The notes: generated by a model not told the origin, from the letters alone. 64,000 nt of DNA from Nocardioides ginsengisegetis (GCF_014138045.1 NZ_JACGXA010000001.1:1361501-1425500), one strand, 5' to 3'; shown: positions 35,875 to 42,591, numbered from the stretch's first letter. Translations and numbers: made by a program.

Positions 35875-35912
35875 CCGCTTCGGCACGACCGAGCACTCAG
35901 CGGCATGTGCGT
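35875..35912 (+). repeat. Island repeat copy D (degenerate)
   Basis: Aligns over most of its length (CGGCACGACC and GCGGCATG) but the outer arms no longer pair well. Lies 18 bases upstream of the gene ending at 35444. Confidence 0.5.
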
Positions 35913-35984
35913 GTGTTCGATCAGGCGCGGATCCGCGCGTTGATGCCCCTGGCTGAGCTGAATGATGATGCCTTACACACCAGT

Positions 35985-36203
35985 TCAACGACCGGCCTGG
36001 CGGTGCCCGCGGAAGGCGGCGGCGAGTTTGGTCGAGATCTGCGCCACCAGCGTCAGCAGCCCGAGGGCGATCGCCACCGTCAGCAAGGTCAACGAGTGTG
36101 TGGCCCACGCGAATATCAACAGGAGCAGGTCCACTACCCCCAACCAGAGCCCCCAATCGGAAAGCACGCCATACGCCGACGACCGCTCTTGGGAAGATGC
36201 CAC
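35985..36203 (-). CDS. Small two-helix membrane protein
   Basis: 72 residues from GTG 36203, two hydrophobic segments (GLWLGVVDLLLLIFAWA and LLTVAIALGLLTLVAQI) and a basic tail. No family recognised. GAGAGG upstream could be the ribosome site. Confidence 0.5.
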   Translation of the reverse strand: MASSQERSSAYGVLSDWGLWLGVVDLLLLIFAWATHSLTLLTVAIALGLLTLVAQISTKLAAAFRGHRQAGR

Positions 36204-36292
36204 GAGGTGATCCTCTCAGGCACCGGACCCTTTCGGCAGGCCGGTGCACTCACTCAGCGGTAGATCCGGACAAGTGTCCGGCGAGGCAGGCG

Positions 36293-36451
36293 CTATCCCG
36301 CTGACGTGTCACGGTCGCGCTGCGATACGAACCAGTCGCGGTTCATGCGGAGGGCATCGTTCATCCCGTAGCGCACGGCCAAGCGAATGAGCCAGAACGC
36401 TGCCCAGATGGACGCCAGCGCGAAGACAACGAAGAGCGGGATGACAGTCAC
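36293..36451 (-). CDS. 52-residue membrane protein
   Basis: GTG 36451 to TAG 36293. One strong membrane helix (VIPLFVVFALASIWAAFWLI) followed by a charged tail RMNRDWFVSQRDRD. TAGCAT lies seven bases before the GTG, and an in-frame stop upstream fixes the maximum length. No family recognised. A short hairpin CCGGACA/TGTCCGG at 36266-36281 separates it from the previous gene. Confidence 0.5.
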   Translation of the reverse strand: MTVIPLFVVFALASIWAAFWLIRLAVRYGMNDALRMNRDWFVSQRDRDTSAG

Positions 36452-36482
36452 GCCACGAATGCTAGGTCGTTAGATACGGCAT

Positions 36483-36522
36483 CCCCACATCGGGATGAGC
36501 GAGCGGATCGCGGTAGTGGAAT
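36483..36522 (+). repeat. Island repeat copy E
   Basis: Inner part GAGCGGATCGCGG conserved; outer arms changed to CCAC and GTGG, still able to pair. Ends five bases from the stop of the DUF1707 gene. Confidence 0.7.
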
Positions 36523-36527
36523 GCGTG

Positions 36528-36893
36528 CTAGCAGACCCTGTAGAACTTGCCGTGCTCCATCACCATGCAGTGGTCCGGGACCTTGTTCTGCTCGTGCATC
36601 ACGAGTGCCGTGGCGCTTGCGCCGGTGAAGACTCCGACCGCGAGAGCCGCGAGCCACAGTCGCCTCCGAGGGCCTCGCAACGGATGGCCGACTTCCAGCG
36701 GTTGAACGGGTGGAAGGGCAATGGTGTCGCCCGGCACATCGCTGGTCAGGCGCGCCAGACCTTCCTTCGTCGGCACGACCAGGGCTGCGGCGACACGGCC
36801 CTCGAACTCCTCAATGGTCAGCGAACCGCGCACGTAGGCTTCCTTCAAACGCTCAGTCGCTGCGTCTCGCGCAGCATCTGACGCCCGGGCCAT
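36528..36893 (-). CDS. DUF1707 domain membrane protein
   Basis: 121 residues. The N-terminal DUF1707 motif is clear: RASDAARDAATERLKEAYVR, GSLTIEEFEGRV, TKEGLARLTSDVP. A single membrane helix (about 79-97) and a short outer tail with two cysteines follow. DUF1707 is a short helical module common in actinobacterial membrane proteins; its role is unknown. Good AGGAG ribosome site before ATG 36893. Confidence 0.85.
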   Translation of the reverse strand: MARASDAARDAATERLKEAYVRGSLTIEEFEGRVAAALVVPTKEGLARLTSDVPGDTIALPPVQPLEVGHPLRGPRRRLWLAALAVGVFTGASATALVMHEQNKVPDHCMVMEHGKFYRVC

Positions 36894-36985
36894 CGCGGGG
36901 CTCCTCTCCAGCGAGGCGTGCCCCCGCTTGCTGAGGATAACTGACCATTTGACGCATCGGCGATGGAATGCCGGCGGTGGGGACG

Positions 36986-37025
36986 CACGCTCATCGGCAT
37001 GACCGCGCGGATCGCGGCATGAGCG
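36986..37025 (+). repeat. Island repeat copy F
   Basis: Arms ACGCTCAT and ATGAGCGG, seven of eight pairs kept. Ends 12 bases from the stop of the DUF4304-like gene. Confidence 0.8.
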
Positions 37026-37037
37026 GACGGTTTCAGA

Positions 37038-37688
37038 TCACGCTCTGGCTGCCTCTGCGCGTACCCACGTGTCGAACCGCTCGGCGTTGTCACGCTGCGT
37101 CACCATGACGTTGTCGAGGGCGTAGTTGAGTTGCGATTCCAGTGCGTCGGACGGTCCAGCGTCCATGAGTAGGAGCGCCTCGGCGCGGGCGAAGAAGGTG
37201 CCGAAGTTGGATCGCTTCATCATGCCGAGGTCCCCGCCCTGCAAGCGGGTCATCATCGCCTCGCGAGAGAACATGCTCTCCAGCACGGGCCAGCCAGTCC
37301 GCTCCAGTTGAGCGATCATGTCTGCGACCGCCAGGCGGGCTGACTCATGATCTGTGACGTCCCACCAGCCGTCGGTGCCTTCTGGCGTTCCCTCTGGGTG
37401 GAGCCGTTCTCTGTACAGCCCGAGCGACTCCGGCATCGACTTGGGCATGCCTGCTCCGAGGTTCTCCGCCTGCCACCTCAACCACGGCTCGGGGGCGAAG
37501 GCCAGGTTCACGACGCACCGGAGGTGGTCGGCGCCGCTGAAGGACGAGGTCTGCACGTTGACAACGGCCCAGTCACCCGCGGCAGAAGATTTTCGCCAGT
37601 TCGGAGCCGATCCCTTGTAGCCCTGAAGGCGAGCAACAGGCCCAAGCTGGTCGCGAAGTGCGGCCTTCAGGGCCTCTTGGGCAGTCAC
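37038..37688 (-). CDS. DUF4304-like protein
   Basis: 216 residues from GTG 37688 (VTAQEALKAALRDQLGPVAR). Features of DUF4304: GYKGSAPNWRKSSAAGDWAV, VNVQTSSFSGADHLRCVVNL, then a helical C-terminal half. DUF4304 proteins often appear as immunity-type or accessory genes in mobile regions. CATCCT six bases before the GTG allows leaderless expression. The frame is open further upstream but then runs through repeat copy G. Confidence 0.7.
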   Translation of the reverse strand: MTAQEALKAALRDQLGPVARLQGYKGSAPNWRKSSAAGDWAVVNVQTSSFSGADHLRCVVNLAFAPEPWLRWQAENLGAGMPKSMPESLGLYRERLHPEGTPEGTDGWWDVTDHESARLAVADMIAQLERTGWPVLESMFSREAMMTRLQGGDLGMMKRSNFGTFFARAEALLLMDAGPSDALESQLNYALDNVMVTQRDNAERFDTWVRAEAARA

Positions 37689-37721
37689 TCGGGCAGGATG
37701 CCATGCCCTGCCGTCGAGCGA

Positions 37722-37766
37722 CCGCTCATCGGCATGACAGCGCACGAATCGCGGCATGACAATGCG
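37722..37766 (+). repeat. Island repeat copy G
   Basis: Left arm CCGCTCAT and the inner part are conserved; the right arm is altered. It lies between two divergent genes, which argues against a pure terminator role. Confidence 0.7.
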
Positions 37767-37814
37767 TTGCAGATTCGATAGGTCTGAGACATCCGAGCAC
37801 GTCCAAGCCAAACT

Positions 37815-38171
37815 ATGACGATGACCGACCCAAGGGACACATCACCCTTCGAGGGCGAGTTGCTCGCACGGTTCTCGGACACGTACACAACCTCGGGTGG
37901 CGAGGTCTGGGTCCGTTACGAGGACGCCGTGACCGCCATCGACCTGGCGCAGACGCAAGGTCGCCGCCTGCTTGGGATGGAGGGGTTCGTTGTTGGACAG
38001 AGCGTCTACCCGTCCATGAGTCGCATCGCCGACTTCTCGCGGCCTGGCTATCAGGGCAGCGCGTACGACGAAGCCAAGGCTCTGCTGATCGGCCCTTGGT
38101 CCGAGGTCCCGGATGACATGCATGCGGACGCCGCAGGCTCCTACATGATCGACATCGTCGTCGGCGATTGA
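37815..38171 (+). CDS. Hypothetical protein, immunity-protein-like
   Basis: 118 residues from ATG 37815 (or 37821). Compact alpha/beta composition with VWVRYEDAVTAIDLAQTQGR, GMEGFVVGQSVYPSMSRIAD. The pattern recalls Imm40-type immunity proteins, but similarity is weak and no toxin gene is adjacent. One of two array genes on the plus strand; its stop is 25 bases from repeat copy H. Confidence 0.55.
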   Translation: MTMTDPRDTSPFEGELLARFSDTYTTSGGEVWVRYEDAVTAIDLAQTQGRRLLGMEGFVVGQSVYPSMSRIADFSRPGYQGSAYDEAKALLIGPWSEVPDDMHADAAGSYMIDIVVGD

Positions 38172-38196
38172 CCTCCGGCTCGCCCGGCAGCGCCTA

Positions 38197-38236
38197 CCGC
38201 TCATCGGCATGACCGCGCGGATCGCGGCATGAGCGT
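38197..38236 (+). repeat. Island repeat copy H
   Basis: Consensus-like copy with arms CCGCTCAT and ATGAGCGT. Lies between two plus-strand genes. Confidence 0.8.
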
Positions 38237-38268
38237 GCGTTGCCGCCTGACTGTTCTAGCCTCGTTGC

Positions 38269-38442
38269 ATGGACTTCACCACTGAGGAACTGCGGTGGAT
38301 CAGCCGCAGCCTGAACGAAGTGTCGACGGGTGGAGGTCCCATCGAGGATTGGGAGTTCGACATTCGAATCGGCGCTGACGTGGAGAAGGTGCGCGCATTG
38401 CTGGGCCGGGTCAACGAGGAGTGGAACCGGCGCGAGCCCTAG
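38269..38442 (+). CDS. 57-residue hypothetical protein
   Basis: ATG 38269 to TAG 38442: MDFTTEELRWISRSLNEVST then an acidic helix DWEFDIRIGADVEKVRALLG. Protein-like throughout. TAGCCT lies exactly six bases before the ATG, so it probably has its own leaderless promoter just after repeat copy H. Its stop is 12 bases from repeat copy I. No family recognised. Confidence 0.6.
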   Translation: MDFTTEELRWISRSLNEVSTGGGPIEDWEFDIRIGADVEKVRALLGRVNEEWNRREP

Positions 38443-38454
38443 CAGGCGCTACAT

Positions 38455-38494
38455 CCGATCATCGGCAGCTCCGGGGCGGATCGTGGCATGAGCG
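38455..38494 (+). repeat. Island repeat copy I
   Basis: CCGATCAT left arm, inner part partly changed, GCATGAGCG right end. Lies between convergent genes, six bases from the stop of the minus-strand gene. Confidence 0.7.
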
Positions 38495-38500
38495 TGCGAA

Positions 38501-38881
38501 TTATCGGGACCGACGCTCAGGCGGGTAGTACTCGTCATAGGCGCGCTGCCACTCCTCGCTCGTGAGCGGATACTCCCGGCTGCTGCGAGGTATGGGCTCC
38601 AGGCGCGGAAGCACCTGGCCCCATTCGAAGGCACCGCCGCGCCAAGTCTTTCGAATGCGCTTGCCGTTGCGGGTCAAGCGGAACCGTCCGTCGGTGACGT
38701 CAACGAGTCCGGCATCGATGAGTGCGCCAAAGCTGGACGCGAGTTGGTCACGGCTCGGGATGCCGTGGTTGAACGCATCTGCAGTACCGATCACGCGGCT
38801 CAGTGTGGAGCCTCGCCGCGAGGTGGTGATCGAAGCCAAGATCCACGCATCGGGGCTGGTCCAACCTCTCACCTCAACCAT
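38501..38881 (-). CDS. Winged-helix-like hypothetical protein
   Basis: 126 residues from ATG 38881. The first 80 residues read as a winged helix: WTSPDAWILASITTS, DAFNHGIPSRDQLASSFGAL, LVDVTDGRFRLTRNGKRIRK. Proteins of this kind appear as small stand-alone genes in variable regions; DNA binding is possible but the usual recognition-helix basic residues are sparse. TAGCCT stands six bases before the ATG on this strand. Confidence 0.6.
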   Translation of the reverse strand: MVEVRGWTSPDAWILASITTSRRGSTLSRVIGTADAFNHGIPSRDQLASSFGALIDAGLVDVTDGRFRLTRNGKRIRKTWRGGAFEWGQVLPRLEPIPRSSREYPLTSEEWQRAYDEYYPPERRSR

Positions 38882-38944
38882 GACTGGAGGCTATCCCGCG
38901 GGGTCGTCCGGGCGAGGTTTGCGTCGCTGGGCTCAACGCCAATG

Positions 38945-38968
38945 CGCACCTCATCTCGGCATGTCCGG
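38945..38968 (+). repeat. Island repeat copy J (partial)
   Basis: CTCATCTCGGCATGTCCGG keeps the left half of the motif; the rest is missing. It marks the right boundary of the small-gene array, just before the rep region. Confidence 0.4.
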
Positions 38969-39045
38969 AAGCAGTTGGCCAGCCGGATCCCTGCCCTTCC
39001 GAGAGAGCACACCCGAGGCCATGGGGTCCGGGTAGACGTCCTGCG

Positions 39046-40641
39046 ATGTCCTGCCGACGTGGTGGGAACGTCCCTGACTGCCCGCTCAACTGGACACCTG
39101 ATGTGTTCTGGCGGGGAAGGCGGCGTGCCGTGCGGGATGTCGGGCAATCAAGCCCAGGCGAGCGAGGACTTCCGCGGGCGCTCGTCGGTGAGGCCGGGAT
39201 CGAGTCTGCGGTCGGTCGAAGCGGTGGGTGCGCGCGCCCGGTTCGGCTGCGCGGGACGACGATGCTGGTCGACAAGGGCACGGGCGAGGTTGTGGAGCGC
39301 TACTCATCGGCCGACGAGCTGGACGGCCACACGTACGTGCGGTGCGGGAACCGGCGGGCTTCGGTCTGCCCGACGTGCAGTCACGAGTACAAGGGCGACG
39401 CGTGGCATCTCCTGGTCTGCGGGCTGGCCGGAGGCAAGGGAGTCCCGGCGTCCGTGGCCGACCGACCTTGCACGTTCGCGACACTGACCGCGCCCTCGTT
39501 CGGCCCCGTGCACGGGCTGCGCCGGAAGGGGCCGTGTCGAGCGCGTCGGGATAAGCCGGTGTGTCCGCATGGGCGAGCGCTGTGGTGTGGCAAGAGGCAT
39601 CGGGAGAACGACTCTCAGCTGGGGCATCCGCTGTGCTGGGAGTGCTACGACTACACCGGCCACGTGCTGTGGCAGTGGCATGCACCCGAGCTGTGGCGGC
39701 GGTTCACCATCGCGCTGCAGCGCCGGCTGGCTGCGGTGACCGGGTTGAGCGTGAAGGCGTTTCGGCAGCGATGCCGGATCGCCTACTCGAAGGTGGTCGA
39801 GTTCCAGGCCCGCGGGCTGATCCACGTGCACGTGCCGATCCGGATCGATGGTCCGCTCGGCCCCGACGGGAAGCCGTCCGACCTGGACCTGTCCACCCGG
39901 GACCTCGAGGACGCCGTGCGGCGGACGACCGAGTCGGTGCGCCTCGATGTCGGACCGCTGCGCAACGGGACGGCGTACCGGCTGACGTGGGGCCGTCAAC
40001 TGGACTGTCGCTCGATCACCGACACCGCGGGCCGCGACTCCGAGCGCGGTGGCCGCGTGGTACATCCCGAGCAGGTGGCGGCGTACCTGGCGAAGTATCT
40101 GACCAAGGCCACCGAGGACTTCGGGCTCCCGGCGCGCGTCACCTCGGCCGTCCATGCGCGGAGTGTCGGTGCCTCGCCGCATGCTGTCCGGATCATCGAG
40201 GCAGCGAACCGGGTGGCAGGTGAGGGGGAGGCGTATGCGCGGTTGCGCGACAACTTCGCGACCCTGGGCTACCGGGGGCACCCGATCACGAAGTCCCGTT
40301 CCTACTCGGTCACGTTCAGCCAGATCCGTCGGGCTCGTCGGGCGTTCCGGAGGGATCCGGGGCTCGAGCCGGACGCGGACATCCGCGAGGTCCTCGACGA
40401 CGCCGCCGACTTGCCCGACGGTTTCGAGCTGGTGTCGTCGTGGGTGTACGTCGGGCGCGGCTACCTCGATCTCGATCAGGCGGCGTCGGCGGTCATGTCG
40501 GCGGCGATCTCGCGCACGCGCCAGCCCGGCCGCCACACCTCCGCGGCCTCCCGACAACCAGCCAATCCCGGTCACCCGACTGGTCGTCAAGGGCGGAGCG
40601 CAGCGGAGTCCGAAGGACACGAAGTGCCCTTGACGAGCTGA
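39046..40641 (+). CDS. repSA: RepSA-like replication initiator
   Basis: Open frame of 531 codons; the true start is uncertain (ATG 39046, GTG 39103 or GTG 39130). The core is clear: GGCARPVRLRG, then RCGNRRASVCPTCSHEYKGD (zinc cysteines), TLTAPSFGPVHGL (rolling-circle motif), VCPHG...CGKRH, YDYTGHVLWQWHAPELWRR, and a late AYLAKYLTKATEDFG with the conserved tyrosine and lysine. It should nick the element's origin for rolling-circle replication, as in AICEs such as pSAM2. The N-terminal family residues seem to lie partly in another frame (see findings). Confidence 0.85.
   Translation: MSCRRGGNVPDCPLNWTPDVFWRGRRRAVRDVGQSSPGERGLPRALVGEAGIESAVGRSGGCARPVRLRGTTMLVDKGTGEVVERYSSADELDGHTYVRCGNRRASVCPTCSHEYKGDAWHLLVCGLAGGKGVPASVADRPCTFATLTAPSFGPVHGLRRKGPCRARRDKPVCPHGRALWCGKRHRENDSQLGHPLCWECYDYTGHVLWQWHAPELWRRFTIALQRRLAAVTGLSVKAFRQRCRIAYSKVVEFQARGLIHVHVPIRIDGPLGPDGKPSDLDLSTRDLEDAVRRTTESVRLDVGPLRNGTAYRLTWGRQLDCRSITDTAGRDSERGGRVVHPEQVAAYLAKYLTKATEDFGLPARVTSAVHARSVGASPHAVRIIEAANRVAGEGEAYARLRDNFATLGYRGHPITKSRSYSVTFSQIRRARRAFRRDPGLEPDADIREVLDDAADLPDGFELVSSWVYVGRGYLDLDQAASAVMSAAISRTRQPGRHTSAASRQPANPGHPTGRQGRSAAESEGHEVPLTS
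40586..40634. terminator. Hairpin at the 3' end of rep
   Basis: GTCAAGGGC (40586-40594) pairs with GCCCTTGAC (40626-40634) around a 31-base loop, overlapping the last codons of rep. No T-run. It may limit read-through or be part of an origin. Confidence 0.35.
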
Positions 40642-40704
40642 CGGGTGACCTGACCATCGAACGTCGGGAGGCCGCGGCCCTCGACCCGGCTCTCGGGAGT
40701 GGAG

Positions 40705-40926
40705 ATGAAGCGAGAGATTGAGCTGGACCGTCCTCGGGTCCTGTATCGCGTGGAGGAGGCGGCCGAGCTGTTGAGCTTGAGCCGCGATCGGGTCTACCAG
40801 CTGATCCGGTCCAACCAGCTGCGGTCGGTGCAGGTGGGCAAGTGCCGGCGGGTGCCGGCTCGGTCGCTGGACGAGTACGTGGCCCGGTTGTTGCGGGGGA
40901 GTGCCGGACGTGACGGCGCGCCGTAA
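40705..40926 (+). CDS. xis: Excisionase / helix-turn-helix DNA-binding protein
   Basis: 73 residues from ATG 40705 (GTG 40699 is an alternative), preceded by GGGAGTGGAG. MerR-like excisionase fold: RVEEAAELLSLSRDRVYQLI, RSNQLRSVQVGKCRRVPARS. It directs the integrase toward excision and lies directly upstream of int, with which it overlaps by 17 bases. Confidence 0.88.
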   Translation: MKREIELDRPRVLYRVEEAAELLSLSRDRVYQLIRSNQLRSVQVGKCRRVPARSLDEYVARLLRGSAGRDGAP

Positions 40927-42082
40927 CCGGGGTGACGGCGGCATCCACTGGGACGAAGCGCGTCAACGGTGGATCGTCACCGTGACGGTCGGCTACGACT
41001 CACGGGGTAAGAGGCGCACGCGGCGGTTCAGCGCGATCACGCGGACGGAGGCGAACCGGAAGCTCAAGGAGCTGCTGCGAGAGGTCGACCTGGGCCTCGA
41101 TGTCACCCAGGGCGGCGTGACGGTCGGGGAGGTGATCGAGTCGTGGCTGGCCCACGGGTTGCATGGTCGCGCCCCGGGAACGGTGGAGCAGAACCAGCAC
41201 CTCGCCCGGGCCCACATCGTCCCGCTCATCGGCAAGAAGCGGCTCCGTGAGCTTCGAGCGCACGACGTGGACCGGATGCTCGGCGCCCGCCGGCACCAGC
41301 TCAGCACCTCGACGCTCCAACGGGTGCTCTCGATCCTGCGGCGCGCGATCCGCTGGGCGGAGGCTCGCGACCTGGTCGGCAGGAACGTGGCCCTGCTCTG
41401 CACAGCCCCGACGGGCAAGGGAGGCCGCCCGTCGAAGTCCATGACCCTCGACCAGGCACGCGCTCTCCTGACCGCATCCGCCGCCGACCCACTCGGTGCC
41501 TACGTCACGCTCGGGATGCTGATCGGGGTCCGCAACGAGGAGTTGCGGGCCCTGACCTGGGACCACGTCGACCTCACGGGCGACCCGAACAGCGACCCTC
41601 CCGTGCCACCGCACGTGCGGGTCTGGCGATCGGTGCGGGCCGGTGGCGACACCAAGACGCGGCTGTCGCGGCGAACCCTCGCGCTGCCGGCCCACGCCGT
41701 CGAGGCGCTCGAGAGGCATCGTGCCGTGATCCAGCAGCTGGGTCGGTACGACGAACGCGGCCTGGTGTTCTGCACCAGCAGCGGGACCGCCCTGGACTCG
41801 GCCAACGTGCGGCGGATGTTCCGCAACGTCTGCACGAAGGCCGGCCTCGAGGCGGGGGAGTGGACCCCGCGCGAGCTCCGGCACTCGTTCGTCTCCCTGA
41901 TGAGCGATGCCGGCGTGCCCCTCGAGGAGATCGCAAGGCTGGTCGGGCACGGCAGCACGAAGGTGACCGAGACGGTCTACCGCAAGCAGCTGCGACCGAT
42001 CCTGACGGGCGGGACCCAGGTCATGGACACCCTGTTTGACCTGCCCGACCAGGCCGCCGACGAAGACGACCGCGAGAGTTAG
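40910..42082 (+). CDS. int: Site-specific tyrosine integrase
   Basis: 390 residues from GTG 40910, which has GGGGGAG at good spacing; GTG 40901 has none. N-terminal arm-binding domain, core-binding SAM-like domain (about 70-150), and catalytic domain with arginine in IGVRNEELRALTW, HxxR in PRELRHSF, histidine in LVGHGSTKVTE and the nucleophile in VYRKQLRP. It recombines attP with the tRNA-Val 3' half. Its TAG stop falls within the 12-bp paired repeats, and attR begins 24 bases later. Confidence 0.93.
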   Translation: MTARRNRGDGGIHWDEARQRWIVTVTVGYDSRGKRRTRRFSAITRTEANRKLKELLREVDLGLDVTQGGVTVGEVIESWLAHGLHGRAPGTVEQNQHLARAHIVPLIGKKRLRELRAHDVDRMLGARRHQLSTSTLQRVLSILRRAIRWAEARDLVGRNVALLCTAPTGKGGRPSKSMTLDQARALLTASAADPLGAYVTLGMLIGVRNEELRALTWDHVDLTGDPNSDPPVPPHVRVWRSVRAGGDTKTRLSRRTLALPAHAVEALERHRAVIQQLGRYDERGLVFCTSSGTALDSANVRRMFRNVCTKAGLEAGEWTPRELRHSFVSLMSDAGVPLEEIARLVGHGSTKVTETVYRKQLRPILTGGTQVMDTLFDLPDQAADEDDRES

Positions 42083-42103
42083 TCACTCAGTTAGTCACTC
42101 AGT
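42080..42103 (+). repeat. Paired 12-bp repeats, right end of the element
   Basis: TAGTCACTCAGT twice in tandem, same as at 33478-33501. The first copy contains the int stop codon. Confidence 0.7.
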
Positions 42104-42104
42104 G

Positions 42105-42144
42105 GCAACAAGAAAGCCCCTCGGCCTGTTCGGCTGAGGGGCTT
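42105..42144 (-). terminator. Rho-independent terminator of the tRNA operon
   Basis: Read on the minus strand, AAGCCCCTCAGCC pairs with GGCCGAGGGGCTT around a five-base loop, followed by TTTCTTGTT. This is the element-borne copy; the presumed original is at 33284-33323. Confidence 0.85.
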
Positions 42145-42217
42145 CTGTGTCGCTGACCTGCGGTGATGCTGGTGGGCGATACTGGGTTTGAACCAGTGAC
42201 CTCTTCCGTGTCAAGGA
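42106..42217 (-). repeat. attR: right attachment repeat
   Basis: Matches 33285-33396. The last 48 bp (42170-42217) are identical and form the 3' part of the functional tRNA-Val(GAC); the junction lies near the anticodon stem. Confidence 0.92.
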
Positions 42218-42244
42218 AGCGCGCTACCACTGCGCCAATCGCCC
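42170..42244 (-). tRNA. tRNA-Val (anticodon GAC)
   Basis: Full cloverleaf with encoded CCA: acceptor GGGCGAT/ATCGCCC, D-arm GCGCAGTGGTAGCGC, anticodon stem CTTCC/GGAAG with loop TTGACAC, T-arm CTGGTTCAAACCCAG. The 3' half is the island's attR core, so the current gene is a hybrid of host 5' and element 3' parts. Confidence 0.95.
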
Positions 42245-42284
42245 GAGAGCAACAACGATCCCACAAGGGGATCGATGATGTTCG

Positions 42285-42355
42285 AGGTGGAGACGGGATT
42301 TGAACCCGTGTAGACGGATTTGCAGTCCGTTGCCTCGCCTCTCGGCCACTCCACC
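42285..42355 (-). tRNA. tRNA-Cys (anticodon GCA)
   Basis: Acceptor GGTGGAG/CTCCACC, anticodon stem ACGGA/TCCGT with loop CTGCAAA, T-arm CGGGTTCAAATCCCG. CCA is not encoded (CGA follows the discriminator T). Middle gene of a Gly-Cys-Val operon. Confidence 0.95.
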
Positions 42356-42387
42356 GTGGAGGTCAAACCAAGAGAGAGACCTCTCCG

Positions 42388-42460
42388 AGCGGACGACGAG
42401 GCTCGAACTCGCGACCTCAACCTTGGCAAGGTTGCGCTCTACCAACTGAGCTACGTCCGC
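42388..42460 (-). tRNA. tRNA-Gly (anticodon GCC)
   Basis: Acceptor GCGGACG/CGTCCGC, D-arm GCTCAGTTGGTAGAGC, anticodon stem CAACC/GGTTG with loop TTGCCAA, T-arm GCGAGTTCGAGCCTCGT region. First gene of the operon; no encoded CCA. Confidence 0.95.
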
Positions 42461-42497
42461 TTGCGATCCGCGGCCCGGGGGCCTCGGTGCGAAAGGA

Positions 42498-42525
42498 ACA
42501 TTAGCCGAACCCCACGGGCGTGCAA
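42498..42525 (-). promoter_or_regulatory. Promoter of the Gly-Cys-Val tRNA operon
   Basis: On the minus strand TTGCAC (42525-42520), 16-base spacer, TAATGT (42503-42498). The -10 ends 37 bases before the mature tRNA-Gly. Confidence 0.6.
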
Positions 42526-42591
42526 AATCGGCCCCCCTCGGGCGTGTTCGCCCGCCGTGCACGGCTCGTTCACCCTCCTAGAGTGGTCGCC

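Larger units (their letters stand above)
34336..38968 (+). repeat. Dispersed palindromic repeat family separating small island genes
   Basis: Ten copies at about 34336, 34716, 35381, 35875, 36483, 36986, 37722, 38197, 38455 and 38945 (last one partial). Full copies are about 40 bases: outer arms CCGCTCAT...ATGAGCGG and an inner part GACCGCGCGGATCGCGGC. All full copies share one orientation although genes face both ways. Arms vary together: CCGCTCGT/ACGAGCGG at 34336, CCGGA/TCCGG at 35381. Copies lie 5-25 bases after most stop codons. No GTTRRRY core of classical attC sites is present. Confidence 0.85.
33349..42217. mobile_element. AICE-like integrated element in tRNA-Val(GAC), about 8.8 kb
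   Basis: Bounded by 48-bp perfect repeats of the tRNA-Val 3' half. At the right end are RepSA-like initiator, helix-turn-helix excisionase and tyrosine integrase in the order used by actinomycete integrative and conjugative elements. No FtsK/TraB-type translocase is seen, so it is probably not self-transmissible. The cargo is a run of small genes separated by a palindromic ~40-bp repeat. Codon use in the cargo is visibly less GC-biased than in flanking genes. Confidence 0.88.

Noticed and set aside
34336..38968. Classical integron with attC sites
   Set aside because: No GTTRRRY/RYYYAAC boxes, no IntI-type integrase and no attI site; genes face both ways. Reported instead as an integron-like array of unknown mechanism.
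39228..39554. Separate 108-codon gene inside rep
   Set aside because: Arg/Ala-rich shadow of the repSA coding sequence, whose zinc cysteines and motifs are in the other frame.
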